Made by a program: the position numbers and the translations under genes | Shown: piece by piece, positions 45,165 through 56,418 of the stretch | How the letters are laid out: each line of letters starts with the position of its first letter | Numbering within the stretch: the first letter of the stretch is position 1 | Assembly (NCBI GenBank): GCA_030847615.1 | Contig: JAUMIR010000005.1 | Coordinates: forward strand, 170,404,596-170,468,595 | DNA from: Gambelia wislizenii | Lineage: Eukaryota; Chordata; Lepidosauria; Squamata; Crotaphytidae | Direction of reading: 5' to 3' | DNA length: 64,000 bases | Notes under the pieces: generated by a model | Databases searched by the model: none | What the model was told of the DNA's origin: nothing | What the model saw: the letters and a program-made list of their open reading frames with translations, nothing else

Positions 45165-45245
45165 TGTATGGACTGTAACTCCCATCACCCATTACTAATT
45201 GGCTAGAGCTGATGGGAGTTATAGTCCAACAACATTTAGAGAGTT
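45165..45245. repeat. hAT-like MITE fragment
   Basis: 'gactgtaactcccatcaccc' is followed by 'ctgatgggagttatagtccaacaacattta', an inverted pair. Confidence 0.6.
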
Positions 45246-45299
45246 CTGTTTTGCCACTCCTATGCTTGGATCAAATTCTGATATGATCACACGTAGTCT

Positions 45300-45685
45300 T
45301 AACATACTCTCTCTCTCTCTGGGTTTTCTTCGCAAACGAAGATTCAGGAAGGACTCATCCCGCGCTTTCTGCAAGCGTGCTGATGACTGAAAAGGTCAAT
45401 CCAAGATAAACAAGTCCGGTTGCAGAAAGCACAGCAGAAGGTCTCCTTGGGTGATGTTTCTGGGTTGTGATTCTTTCTGCGTTGACATTTCTCTTCAAGA
45501 CTTGTTTGGTGTGAGTTCTCAAATAAGGCTGAAGCATTGTGGATAGTGCGTCTCCATGCCTCCCAATGTGAGGCCATGGCGGACCATTGTTGGTGATCAA
45601 TTTGGCCGAGCCTGAGATGTTGTTTCAGGGAGTCCTTGTATCACTTTCTTGGAGCGCCCCTCTTACGCTGACCCGTGGCCTGTAA
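45300..45685 (-). mobile_element. LINE ORF2 C-terminus with a zinc-finger motif
   Basis: On the minus strand the frame 45577-45344 reads MASHWEAWRRTIHNASALFE, HQTSLEEKCQRRKNHNPE, FCCAFCNRTCLSWIDLFSHQ then HACRKRG and a stop. It is the same family as 36736-37290. This copy keeps His residues after the Cys pair (SHQHAC). The upstream frame contains ERGAPRK-like text, and the 3' end is the same (CT)n at 45308-45320. Confidence 0.75.
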
Positions 45686-46094
45686 AATGTCATATAACCC
45701 TCAGTAATTCAAACAAACTACCTTTCAATAAAATGCGGTTACATATTCAGCAGTCTCAAGTAAGGTAAGTGAAAGATATGAACACTTGACCCAGGTTCAA
45801 GTATAATTCCAAACATTTTTAATCCATCACTGTGACTCAGTTTTGTTAACACAAATCTAATGGTTTTACATTTAGTTGGGTGTTGGAATGGGATCACTAT
45901 GCTGACCTGCCTCTTTTGCTTTCTGTAGGAAGGATGTTGATCTACATGTACTGTAGTTGGAAGCACATAAAACACATAGTTATGCATATCTTTAGGCTCT
46001 AGGTGGCAGGGAGCTAACAAGGCGACCAATTAAATGTACTCTGAAATGTATCCTAGATATTTTCTGTGTTGTTGTGTAAGAGTACTTAATACAA

Positions 46095-46328
46095 ATTGTT
46101 GTAGTTATGTGCCTTCAAGTTGGCTCTGCCTTATGCCAACCCTATCATAGGGTTTTTTGTTGTTGCTTTTACAATATTGATTCAGAGGAAATTTGCCATT
46201 GCCTTCCTCTGAGACTGAGAGTGTGACTTGCCCAGCATCATCCTTTGGGATTTCCATAGGTGGACAGGGATTTGAATCCTGGTCTTCCAGCATCCTAGTC
46301 CAACATTCAAACCTCTACGACACATTTA
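46095..46328 (-). mobile_element. Sauria-type SINE
   Basis: Reversed tail 'ttgttgtagttatgtgccttcaagttgg', 'ccaaccctatcatagggtt', 'cttcctctgagactgagagtgtgacttgcc', B-box complement 'ggatttgaatcctgg'. Near full length with an extra T-rich insertion. Confidence 0.88.
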
Positions 46329-46332
46329 CTCT

Positions 46333-46957
46333 GGGGTGTCTATACGGCAAAAATACTCCTCATAGAATTCAAGGATAATACAATTTGTCTTAATGAGATC
46401 CCACATCAATCTACTGTATTCAGAAGGTGGGGGGCCAAAAACACCAAAAACTTTACAGGAAAAGCCTTCATGGCTTTCCCCAAACTTTTTAATAAACTCT
46501 ATGAGGAATGCACATTCTCATTCATTGGGACAGTCGATTTGCATTGGTGTGCATTCCCAATAAAGAGTGGAAGTGGAAAGCTGATTGTTCAGATGTGTGC
46601 AGAGGGAGGAGCTTGCTAACAAGGCAAGCGCCCGAAACTGCCATGTTGGATTTCTGCCATAGCAATCATGGCTCAGGCGACAAAACAGTCTTTTTTCATA
46701 TTTATTTAAGAGAAATATCGCACTTCCACACCTTGGACATGCTTTTTAAAAAATACTGTTCGGCAGCAGCAATAGAAGCACGAGTAATTCAGTCGCGTCT
46801 GCCATCCTGATTCGCAGGCATGCCCATTTGAATGACAAACGTGGATAGCTTCGCATGCCTGCATTCTTGCCAAAAATTGTTAAGACAAATGAAAGCTGCT
46901 CTGAATTGGTATTAGTTCACATCAATCCACATTTTATTGCTTCACATAGACAACACC
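46333..46957 (+). mobile_element. Non-autonomous DNA transposon, 625 bp
   Basis: It begins GGGGTGTCTATACGGCAAAAATACTCCTC and ends TTGCTTCACATAGACAACACC. TCT lies on both sides. It is homologous along its length with 59406-60027: 'atactcctcatagaat', 'ggggggccaaaaac', 'ggctttccccaaa', 'actgccatgttggattt' and 'aggcgacaaaacag'. No coding capacity. Confidence 0.8.
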
Positions 46958-46984
46958 TCTATTTAATACAAACACTTTATAAAA

Positions 46985-47615
46985 CAATGCACATTTGGTG
47001 TTTCAGGGCAAAAAATCTGCATCCCCCGTGATGAGATTAGAACCCCAGACTTTCCTATTCACATCTTTACATTATTAATCCCTCCACCACAGCAGTTTTT
47101 ACCTGCCATTTGTCACCCATGTTATAAAGAGCATATTGTGAAAAGGCAACATGAAGGAGACATTGAGCAAAAGCCATTAGATTGCTGCATGGAGGTTCCC
47201 ACACAGAGTAGAATCTTTGTAGCATTATTAATTAGTCAAAAGCTGGCCAATTACTGTATATGTATTATGAAATACATCCTTGATAGTTTTTATTTTGTTT
47301 TACAAGAGCTTTCAGTACATACCATTGGATAAATGATGCACACTGGGTGCTTCATGACATAAGCCTGCATAGTTCTGAGGTGAGATCTGAACTTTGGACT
47401 TCCCTATTTACATTTTCTGCTTTTAATCACTGTACCACCACAACTCTCCTCTGACATTTCTTCTTAACATTATAAATAATGAGCATATTATAATTAAGTC
47501 ATTATGAAGATGACATTGGACAAGAGCAACTGGATTGCCACATGGATGTTGTCCACAAATAGCAGATTCTGAGTCGCATCATTAATTAGCCAAAAGTGAT
47601 TTTGATGACACCCTC
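46985..47615 (-). mobile_element. Tandemly duplicated tRNA-like SINE
   Basis: Two diverged copies of one unit (about 46985-47334 and 47335-47615) share 'gatgcacac-tggtg-ttca', 'gagat-tgaac', 'ggacttccctattyacat', 'gcaac-tgaag-agacattg', 'ttgctgcatggaggtt' and 'gcattattaattagtcaaaa'. Reversed, each has a tRNA-like head with a B-box-like GGTTCTAATCTC / AGTTCAGATCTC. This fits a SINE dimer on the minus strand. The family is not identified. Confidence 0.55.
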
Positions 47616-47954
47616 CCACACATATTCGTTTACTGACAGAACAAGTCTGGTCACAATATGTTTGGTTTTCACTGTGACAATCTGTACATCCTAAGTTAAA
47701 ATGCTTGTCCACACTGGAGTAGTCATACCAAAGTCCATATATGAGGTCTGTTTGTGTTTCTACCTTTCAGGCAAATCAGGGAGAACTGATTGTGAATGCT
47801 TGAATGGTGACCTTGAACATATCTGTGCCTGCATGACAAACATCAACACTCTCTGCCATTCAGTTAATTGTCAGTCATTGTTTAAAACAGCTGTGTTGTC
47901 TGTTGTGTGCAAGGAAAATGCTAAGTTTAAAAGTCGAACAACGTGTCAATTTGA

Positions 47955-49332
47955 ATTTTTTAGTAAAATTCACCAAAACACCAATGGCAATTTTTTAAAT
48001 GCTTACTGAGGCCTATGGGGAAGACTGAATGTCTCGTACACATGCATTTAAGTGGCACAAAATATTCAAAGAAGGGCGTAAGAATATGGAAGATGATGAA
48101 TGCCCTGGATGACCTTCCACTTCAAGAAATGAAGACATTGTGGAAAAAATAAAACAGATTGTTTGAGAAGACTGCCGACTCAGTGTCTGAATGATAGCTG
48201 AAGCCATGAACATTGACAAAGGACATTTTCAGACGATCCTTGCCGTGCAAGGATCGCCTAGGAGAGGTTTGTTGCAGCAGCACAGCAGAGGGTCGATTTC
48301 GGATGACGCTGTCCCTGCTGTGAGATCGTCCGTCCCTCCTGCACTTAGGCTTGGAGCCTGCTGCACTATATTTGGCAAGATTTTATTCATGGACAACCTC
48401 CATGAATAAAATTTTGCCGAATATAGCGTGGCAGGCTCCAAGCCTAAGCGCAAAAGGGATGGACAATCTCGCAGCAGGGACAGCGTCATCCGAAATCGAT
48501 CCTCTGCTGTGCTGCTGCAACGAACCTCTCCTGGGCGATCCTTGCACAGCAAGGATCATCTGAAAATGTCCAAAGATACTACATGGAAAATTTTGTATGA
48601 GGATCTCAACATGAGAAAGGTTTGTGCCAAGATAGTCCCTAGGGTTCTCACACCAGAGCAAAAAGAATGCTGCAAGGAAATTTGCACTGACAACAACTTG
48701 AGTTGGACCCAAACCTTTTTCAAAAAATCATCACTTGTGATGAAACCTGGATCTTCAAGTATGATCCTGAGAAAAAACGACAGTCAATGCACTGGAAAAC
48801 ACCATCATCACCAAGAATGAGAAAAGCACATCAAAGCAAGTCGTTCAAAGCAATGCTCATTGTTGTTTTTTTACATCAAGGATGTAATTTTGGCAGAATA
48901 GGTTCCCCAGAAGGCAGAACAGTGAACCAGCATTACTATAAGGAAGTTTTGATAAAGCTGAGAGAAAGAGTAAAAAAAAAAAAAAAAGGCCAGAACTATG
49001 GAAAAATGGTTTCATTCCTCATCAAGACAATGTGCCTGCTCACACAGCACTTTCTGTGAAGCATTTTTTTGGCTGATAAATGCATTATTATACTTGAACA
49101 TCCTCCATATTCTCCAGATTGGTTACCATGTGACTTTTTTCTTTTCCCTAAAGTGAAATTGGTGCTTAAAGGAACACGTTTTGAATCAATTGATGCAGTA
49201 AAGAAGAAAATGGCAGGTGTGTTGAAACAGCTGACAGAAACTGATCTGCTCCACGCCTTTGACCAGTGGAGAACAAGACTGCATCTGTGTGTGAGTGTGA
49301 CCAGGGAGTATATTGAAGGGGAGAAGCATTAG
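47955..49332 (+). pseudogene. mariner transposase, broken
   Basis: The N-terminal region is readable across frames: FKWHKIFKEGRKNMEDDECPG, then PSTSRNEDIVEKIKQIV and EAMNIDK up to the MITE. After the MITE come DTTWKILYEDLNMRKVCAKI, IITCDETWIFKYDPEKKRQS (first catalytic Asp in CDETW), GRTVNQHYYKEVLIKLRERV, then a frameshift around a 16-A run (48972). The next block is HQDNVPAHTALSVKHF (second Asp in HQDN) and, in the final frame (49069-49332), HPPYSPDWLPCDFFLFPKVK with the third Asp (PCDFF). The DD34D-type arrangement is present but stops and frameshifts make it inactive. Confidence 0.9.
48221..48571. mobile_element. Palindromic MITE, 351 bp, inside mariner
   Basis: It runs GGACATTTTCAGACGATCCTT ... 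AAGGATCATCTGAAAATGTCC, with arms of about 170 bp that pair almost throughout. The centre, 'cttcatggacaacctccatgaat'-like, lies at about 48385-48410. The flanking direct repeat is AAA. Removing the element and one AAA rejoins the mariner frame (Ile-Asp-Lys-Asp-Thr), which fixes both ends and the 3-bp duplication. No gene of its own. Confidence 0.9.
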
Positions 49333-49394
49333 AATTGTAATATACATAAATAAAGATGGGTTTTATATCAGTCTTGTTATTTAATAGACATACT

Positions 49395-49629
49395 TCTACA
49401 GACATAGAGGAAAATATGCACAAACTTGTACTGAGGATGCTGCTCTTCCTATGAATATCTACAATCACTATTCTAGTCCTGCTTACACTTAATATGTAAA
49501 CTTGAATCTCAGTTCTGGGTTTTTCTTAACACAAAAGAGTGCACCCCTCTTTGATCAAGACCAATGCACATAGGGAGAAGAGGCTGTTTAATTCTGCATA
49601 TTATTACAACTGAAATTGGCAATACTGAG
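49395..49629. other. No recognisable feature
   Basis: Nothing supported. Confidence 0.4.
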
Positions 49630-49885
49630 AATGTACACAATATTTGCACACTGGGCACTTGGTATCTGCTGGGGTTTGGTTCCAGGACACACTGTGGATA
49701 TCAAAATCTGTGTATACGCAAGTCCCATTATATACAATGGTGTAGTAAAATGGTGTCCCTTATATAAAATGGCAAAATGAAGGTTTGCTTTTCAGATTTT
49801 TTTCCTTTTTTTTAAGGAAGATTTTCAAGTCATGGATGGTGGAATCCATGGATATAGAATATGTGGATATGGAGGGCTGATTGCA
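49630..49885 (-). mobile_element. Tigger/pogo-like MITE, diverged
   Basis: Reversed family text: 'ctggggtttggttccaggac', 'gtcccattatatacaatgg', 'aaatggtgtcccttatataaaatggcaaaatgaaggtttgctttt', 'ccatggatatagaatatgtggatatggagggctg'. The ends have decayed. Confidence 0.8.
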
Positions 49886-49974
49886 TCTCTTGTTAAATGC
49901 AACATTGCATAGGAGGGGCAACAACCCACTTAGCAGTGGCTGGGAGAAATTGTTGTTTGCCAGCAGAGTCTGGA

Positions 49975-50045
49975 AAAGTTACTTCTTTGGACTACAACTC
50001 CCAGAATTCTCCAGCCGTATGACTACTGCTGGTTGAAGGATGCTG
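49975..50045. repeat. hAT-like MITE fragment (GGACTACAACTCCC family)
   Basis: 'aagttacttctttggactacaactcccagaattctccagcc' is the left half of the family at 11093. Confidence 0.6.
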
Positions 50046-50659
50046 GACGTTCCTGTGCTTGACAAGGACATTTTGACATTTGTGCTGGAATGTCGTCATC
50101 ATTTCCAATAATTCGTGCATTTATATGGAATGTTGAATCATTACTGTAAATTTAGGATCTTAGCATTCCTTCTTGCCAGGGAAACATGACAAAGGTATGG
50201 TAGTTTCTGTGTTCCACTGTGCTGCTTCATACCTAGAAAGGGTAGTAACTATCATTAGCGTATGACATCACCATTTCCCAGAAGGTATGTGCATCCAGAC
50301 ATATACATGGTGAAATAGATGGTTTCTTTCTGCCCACATATATGCCTTCTTGCTGACGTCAGTTTCTCAGATGACTCATTTTTGCCCTGAATCGCCCCAA
50401 TTATATGGTTGTAATTTTGGCACAGCCAGAAGAAGTGTCTGTAAACATGCAACCATACTGATGTCATGTAAAAACAAAGATGGGAATTATCTATGACTGT
50501 GGATACTCTACCACAACTTTTCCTATGAATATGAAATTCCACATCTTTTCCCACTTGGGATCAGCAGCATGGAAAATATCACAGGACATATTCTAAATCT
50601 ATATACATCCACAAAGATCTGAATTACTATCCTTACTTTAGCACATTATTATTCCTTAA
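50046..50659. other. No recognisable feature
   Basis: Nothing supported. Confidence 0.4.
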
Positions 50660-50745
50660 AACAAGGATAGGCAATCTGGTACCTTTGAGGTGCTTTGGAC
50701 TACAACTCTCATCAGCCCCAGTCCACATGGACAATAGTCACTAAT
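50660..50745. repeat. hAT-like MITE fragment (GGCCCTC family)
   Basis: 'aaggataggcaatctggtacc', 'tttggactacaactctcatcagccccagtcc' is the left half of the family at 9310. Confidence 0.6.
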
Positions 50746-50769
50746 TATGGAAGCCTGGACACAGAGTTG

Positions 50770-51012
50770 CTTGTTATTGTTGTGTGGCTTCAAGTCCTTT
50801 CCCATTGATGGTGACCTTAAGGCGAACCTATCACAGGGTTCTCTTGGAAAGATTTGTTCAGATGGGTTTTGCCTTTGCCCTCCTCTGAGGCTAAGAGAGA
50901 GTGACTTGTCCAAGGCCACCCATTGGCTTTCCATGGCTGCGTGAGGATTCAAACCCTGGTCTCCGGAGTTGTAGTCCAATGCTCAAACCAGTACACCACA
51001 CTGGCTCTCTCA
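50770..51012 (-). mobile_element. Sauria-type SINE
   Basis: Reversed tail 'ttgttgtgtggcttcaagtcctttcccattgatggtgacc', 'cctatcacagggttctcttgg', 'ctgaggctaagagagagtgacttg', B-box complement 'ggattcaaaccctgg', head 'tacaccacactggctct'. Confidence 0.92.
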
Positions 51013-51059
51013 GCTTGTTTACTCTTGCCTAACATGTTCCCAGAATGCTAAGCAATTTT

Positions 51060-51370
51060 GGCATACAACTCCACTTCAACAGTTCCACTGGCTGTTGATC
51101 TGTTTCTGGGTACATAAATCCCTATACGGCTTAGGCCCGGGCTATCTGAAGGACCATATTGTCCCATATGCAGTGGAGGTACGTCTCTCTTCTCTCTGTC
51201 CCACCACCTTCATAACCACAGCTGCTAGGAACACGGAAGAGGGCCTTCTCTGTAGCTGCTCCCACACTTTGAAACTCCCTCCCTAGGAAAGCTAGGATAT
51301 GTCCTTTCTTTTCCTTTTGGTGGCAGGTTAAGACCTTTCTTTTCCAGCAAGCCTTTGGAAACTGATTTTA
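51060..51370 (+). mobile_element. L2/CR1-like LINE 3' end
   Basis: The frame has WVHKSLYGLGPGYLKDHIVP, the conserved ORF2 C-terminal block (compare FKALNGLGPTYL at 8 kb), then TAARNTEEGLLC. After a stop comes 'aagacctttcttttccagcaagcctttgg' and the ORF2 end. Stops make it inactive. Confidence 0.8.
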
Positions 51371-51394
51371 ACAACAACAAAAAGGTACTGTACA

Positions 51395-51490
51395 TGAATT
51401 TCATAGAGTTTTCTTAGGCAAGAAATATTCATGGGGTCACCATAAGTCAACAAGAGACCTGAATGTATGTGCATACGCACAAAAACACAC
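51395..51490 (+). repeat. BovB/Sauria SINE tail fragment
   Basis: 'catagagttttcttaggcaagaaatattcatggggtcaccataagtcaacaagagacctg' is the BovB-type 3' tail. Confidence 0.75.
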
Positions 51491-51553
51491 TCGGGGGGAG
51501 GGGAGTTTTAAAGTAAGATTTTAATTGGTTTTAATTCTGTTGTTAGTTAATAC

Positions 51554-51785
51554 AGGTCACCCCCCCCCATATCCATGGGGGTATGTTCCATGACCCCTTG
51601 TGGATACCTGAAATTGTAGGTAACAGTGAACCCTATTGTTTTCAATGAGATGAATGCCAGACGTTGACCACAGAATCATATTGGAGGACCTAGAAATGCC
51701 TAAAGAGAATATATATATTTTTGGACATGGATAAGTGAAACCATGGATACCAAATCCATGGATATGGGGGTCAATGTGTACTGTG
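51554..51785 (+). mobile_element. Tigger/pogo-like MITE (subfamily of 3820)
   Basis: The left end 'tacaggtcacccccccccatatccatggggg' mirrors the right end 'ccatggatatgggggtcaatgtgta'. The middle has 'tgaccacagaatcatattgg' and 'gaaatgcctaaagag', as at 3820-4733. Confidence 0.7.
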
Positions 51786-52082
51786 TAATCTTAATTTTTT
51801 ATGTTTTTAACTATATGTATTATATATTTTTCTTTATTTTTATATACATTTCATAACATAAAAGTACACTAATATACACGACACGACATGTAACATATAA
51901 CATATATACAACAACAAATCTCATACTCAAAGTTTAATCTTCTTTACCACTTGCATACCACTTAACTTCTTATCTCCTTTATACTCTTTTTGATACCTTC
52001 ATACTCTTCCTCCTCCTTTTATTCATAATTCATTTCATTATTTTTCCTTTCTCTGTTTTCTTTTTAAACTTCAAAACAAACG

Positions 52083-55000
52083 TCACTCTTTAATTATCTT
52101 AGCAATCTTCCCCCATTTATCTTCCCGCAAAGGATTAACTATTTTTGCCATTCCTGAATATCTTTGAGTTCTCTTTTGATCAATCATAATCGTCAATCTG
52201 TCCATCTGATACATATCATAAAGTTTCAAAATCCATTCCTCTAGAGGTGGAATTTTGTTTTTTCCTCCAATATTTTCCAAATATAATTCTTGCCGCTGTC
52301 AACGTATATGACAGGGCTCTCCAGTATTGTTTTTTTGAATCTGTTTATCTACCTTCTAGTACATATTAAGCAAATAAATCTCTGGATCACACGGGAAGCT
52401 CATGTTTAACAACGTCATAATAATTTTATGTATTTTTACCCAATATTTTTTGTCTCTTCACATTTCCACCAGATATGGTAGTAATTACCTGTAGCTTTCT
52501 GACATTTCCAACATTGGTCCGAGCTGTTTTTATATATTGTCGCCAACCTTCCTGGAGTTAAATGCCATCTAGTCATCATTTTAAATATGTTTTCTTTTAT
52601 GCTGTAACTTCTAGTAAGGATACACCTTTCCCCCATATTTTTCCCCAATGCTCTAAAGGTAATTCATGGCCGATATTTTGTGCCCACTTTATCATATAGG
52701 GTTTAATTATTTCTTGTTCTAACTTTACATTTAGTAGTATTTTATAAAATTTTGATAGAATTTTATTCTTGCTGCCTTGTATAAGTCCATCTAATTCTAT
52801 TTTTTCTAGTTCTATACCCTCCAATTTCTGGCCCATCCGAAATTTCTCTAGTAATTGCCTATATAAGAACCAATGGCATTCTATATTCTCTGCCCTTAAT
52901 TCTTCTTGAGTTTTCATGACCCATATATTTCCATTTCTTTTAAGTAAGTCTTTATATGTTAACCATCTCCCCTTATATATATCTTCTTTCTTAAAGGAAG
53001 CATCATGGTTTGATAACCATAATGGAACTCTAGGACATAACTTCTTTTTACATTTCAACCATATTCTTAACATGCTTCTTCTTAAATAATGATGACTAAA
53101 TTCTCTATGAATTGACGCTTTATTGTGCCATAAATAAGCATGCCATCCGAACTTTGTATTGCATCCTTCTAATGTTAATGTTCTTATATTTTCCAATAGC
53201 ATCCAATCCAAGGTCCAGGATATGCTACAGGCATGTAATAAGTCTGCAAATCTGGTAACACCAGACGTCCCCTTTCTTTTGCATCTATTAATGTTTTCCA
53301 TTTGATCTTTGGTTTTTTTCCTTTCCAGATGAACTTGGCTAAATCTTTACTCCATACTTCAAATATTTTATCATTAATTACAACTGGAATATTCTGAAAA
53401 AGATATAACATTTTAGGTAATATATTCATTTTAATTGTGGCTATTCTCCCAAGTATAGAAAGATCTAATTTATCCCATCGCTTTAAATCCTCTTTTATTT
53501 TATTCCATCTTTTAATGTAATTATTTTCAAACAATTCCAAATTTTTCTTAGTGATTATTATGCCTAAATATTTGATTTTTACTTCTATTTTAGAATTCGT
53601 TGATTTCTCCAACTCACTTTCCTCCTCTTTCTTTATATTTTTTGTTAACATCGTTGTTTTATATTTGTTTACCTTTAGGCGAGCCATTTTTCCAAGCTCT
53701 TCAATTGTTTCTAGTAGTTTTCCGATACTTAATTTGGGTCATCTAATATAAATACTAAGTCATTGGCGAATGCCTTATATTTTTGGCCTTGCCATTTACA
53801 TCCTTTTATTTGTTGATCCATTCTTGTTTTCCTGACAAGCACCTGTATGACCATTATAAATAATAGTGGGGAAAGGGGGCAACCCCTTTTGATTTTACAA
53901 GGCTTCATTTCCCCCCCCCCATTAACTATCACTTGGGCTTCTTGGTTTTTATAGATCTTACTTATACAATCATGATATTTCTCCCCTATATTCATTCTTT
54001 TTAATACCTCGAACATAAACTCCCACCTGAGATTGTCAAATGCCTTCTCTGCATAAGCGAAGATCATTAACAGTTTTTTATCATTATGTTTCTCATAATG
54101 TTTCTCATAAAATTCTATAAGATTTATAAGGGTTCTCAGGTTGTCTTTCTTTAGGATTTTCTTCAGTCTATCAGCTAAGATATTAGAAAATATTTTATAA
54201 CCGATCCTCAATAAGGATATTGGCCTATAGTTTGCTGGAAGTGTTGGATCTTTCCCTTCTTTCAAAATTAAAGTTATATCAGCCATTTTCCAAGAACCTG
54301 GACATTTTCCTTCATTTATATTATTGTATAATCTAAATAAGGGATCAATTAATTCCTCTTCAAAGACTTTAGAATACAGAGTTGAAAAACCATCCAGATC
54401 AGGGGCCTTACCCATCTTCATTCACCCTATTGCTTCTTTTATCTCCAATTTAGAGATTTGTTTATTCAATTCTGCCTTTTGATCTTCCGAGATTTGCGGT
54501 AGCTTCTCATTATCTAAATATTTCTTCATTTTGGTATTTAATTCTTCCGACTCTAAAAATTTTCCATAGAGTTTTTAGTAGCATTCGTAGAACACTTCCA
54601 CTATATCTTTTTGTTTTGTATATCTTATTTGATTATATATTGTTTCAGTTATTAACTATTTCTCCCTCTCTTTGCTCAGTCTGTAAACTAACCACTTACC
54701 TGCTCTATTTGAGTGCTCAAAAAATCTTTGTTGTGTAAATTTCAATTTATTTGCTATCTCTGATGTTAAAGCTATTTCCAGTTTTTTATTCAAGACTTCT
54801 ATCTCTCGCCTTACTCTCTCATCTTTTGGTTTTTCTTTCAATTCTCTTTCTTTTTCTGATAGCTTCTCCATGACTTCCTTTTCTTTCTTATTCTTTTTTC
54901 TGTTATATTCAATTTCTTGTTGGATAAGGTGACCTCTTATAACAACCTGCATCCCATACTATATCTATGGGAGTACCTTTATCTACGTTCTCCTCAAAAA

Positions 55001-55800
55001 AATTGTTTGAGTATTTTCTTTGTCTTTTCTATTACTAAGTCTTTTTTCAAAAGTATATCTTTTAATCTCCTGTTATATCGTTTCTTTCTAATTCCCATTT
55101 CTAGTATCACTGGACTATGATCAGATATTACATTTTGCATAATCTCTACCTTCCTTATATCTTTCTTTAGTGTTTTAGATACCAAGAACATATCCAATCT
55201 TGACCAAGGTTTAAAGCGTTCAGAATAATAAGTATAGTCTTTTTCCTGCCCGTGCATTAATCTCCATATATCTACCAAGGAAAGTTGGTCCATCATTTCC
55301 TCCACTACCATTGGTAATTTCCCTTGTCTTTTCTTTTTCACTCTTTTTGATGTTCTATCAAGCTCCGGATCTAAAACTCCATTCCAGTCCTCTGCCAGGA
55401 TTAAATTGTCATATTCATAATTTGAGATCTCTTATAGGAGATCTTGGGGGAAAAAATTCTTTTATTCACCACAGGTCCATAAATTCTTATTATCAGGACC
55501 TTATCTTGTAAACCAATTTCAACCCCTATATAGTGGCCTTTTCCATCACTAAATACTTCTTTGGATTCATATTTCATGTTTATATATATTGCTACTCCTC
55601 TCTTCTTTTTGTTATATCTAGTTGCATAGAGTTCTCCCAATCCCATATTCTTCAGCAATTTTCGATCATGATCCCTGATATGTGTTTCTTGTAAGCAGGT
55701 GGTATCAGGTTTTTTTTTTCAATAAAAAGTGAAATAGCATTCGTCCTTTGTATGGGCTATTTAGTCCTCTTACATTCCAATTTATTATTTTTTCCTTCAT
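52083..55800 (-). pseudogene. L1 ORF2 (endonuclease and reverse transcriptase), broken
   Basis: Domains can be followed across frames. Endonuclease: WNVRGLNSPYKGR, TCLQETHIRDHDR, KKRGVAIYINMKY, YSERFKPWSRLDMFLVS, VISDHSPVILEMG (SDH motif). RT (54421-53729): MKMGKAPDLDGFSTLYSKVF, LPANYRPISLLRIGYKIFSN, LMIFAYAEKAFDNLRWEFMF, KIKRGCPLSPLLF, then KAFANDLVFILDDP, where the usual FADD reads FAND, so a catalytic Asp is Asn. C-terminal: NSSDQCWKCQKATGNYYHIW (the Cys/His block, 52436-52648) and EWILKLYDMYQMDRLTI. Confidence 0.92.
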
Positions 55801-55824
55801 TTTGTATATTTTTACCTTTCTTAA

Positions 55825-56225
55825 TCTGAGTTATCATCCTCTCTGCCTCCTACAGCTCCAAGTTCTTCTTCCCCTTCTAATTCCTCCAATTCCTCCTCCT
55901 CTTCTTCACTTTTCACCTCTTCCTCTTCGTCTTTATCTTCTCCTCTAGTTTCTTCTCAATCTAATACACCTGCTATCTCCTTATCTGAATCTAATCTCTC
56001 TCTTTTCCTATTTTTTTCTTTTCTTATCTTAGTTTTCATATCCACTGATTCTTCTCCTGACAGATAATCTTCTCTTTTTCCTTGATTTTTAGTTTGCACT
56101 GCTATACCTCTGATGTTTTCCCCTAATTTACCTTTTCCCCTTGTCTCTGGGCCTTCTTTATGTCTTTTTAAATTATCTTGGATCTTTGATAGGAAATTCT
56201 TTGCTTTAGCAATTGTATTTATTAA
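55825..56225 (-). pseudogene. L1 ORF1 C-terminal part
   Basis: Reads NTIAKAKNFLSKIQDNLKRH, KEGPETRGKGKLGENI, MKTKIRKEKNRKRERL, then an in-frame TGA at about 55957-55959, followed by an acidic Glu/Asp-rich end. It lies directly upstream of ORF2 and is highly charged. The call is by position and composition. It is truncated at its 5' side. Confidence 0.55.
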
Positions 56226-56249
56226 ATATGTTCTGTGTTGATATATATA

Positions 56250-56332
56250 TGTATTATATTGGATGATCTGCCTTTTGGTAAGCTGCCTTGAGCTCCAGCC
56301 TGGGAGAAAGGCAGGATATAAATAAAGTGATA
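56250..56332 (+). repeat. LINE/SINE 3' tail fragment
   Basis: 'gtaagctgccttgagctccagcctgggagaaaggcaggatataaataaag' is the generic L2-type tail. Confidence 0.6.
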
Positions 56333-56418
56333 GATGGAAGGACTTTTTTTCTTCTGTGTTTTCCAGAAGCATGAACTGTTTTCAACCAAAGCACCTCTGG
56401 TTGAGGCAGACAGTCTAA

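Larger units (their letters stand above)
47743..49394 (+). mobile_element. mariner-type transposon
   Basis: The left end GAGGTCTGTTTGTGTTTC and the right end (reversed) AGTATGTCTATTAAATAAC are loosely inverted. The transposase lies between them and is broken. A palindromic MITE (48221-48571) sits in the coding region. Ends are approximate. Confidence 0.8.
51830..56225 (-). mobile_element. L1 LINE, 4.4 kb, degraded
   Basis: The 3' end lies near 51830 and the 5' break near 56225. On the minus strand the order is the end of ORF1 (56225-55825, charged, with an acidic C-terminus), ORF2 start at 55800 (MKEKIINWNVRGLNSPYKGR), endonuclease, RT and the cysteine-rich C-terminal region. ORF2 ends at 52083 (EDKWGKIAKIIKE). 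Numerous frameshifts. It is the only L1-clade element here. Confidence 0.92.

Noticed and set aside
48428..48820. 130-codon frame joining the palindromic MITE to the mariner transposase as a fusion gene
   Set aside because: The frame enters from the MITE arm in a phase different from the conserved CDETW-containing mariner frame, so it is not a meaningful fusion.
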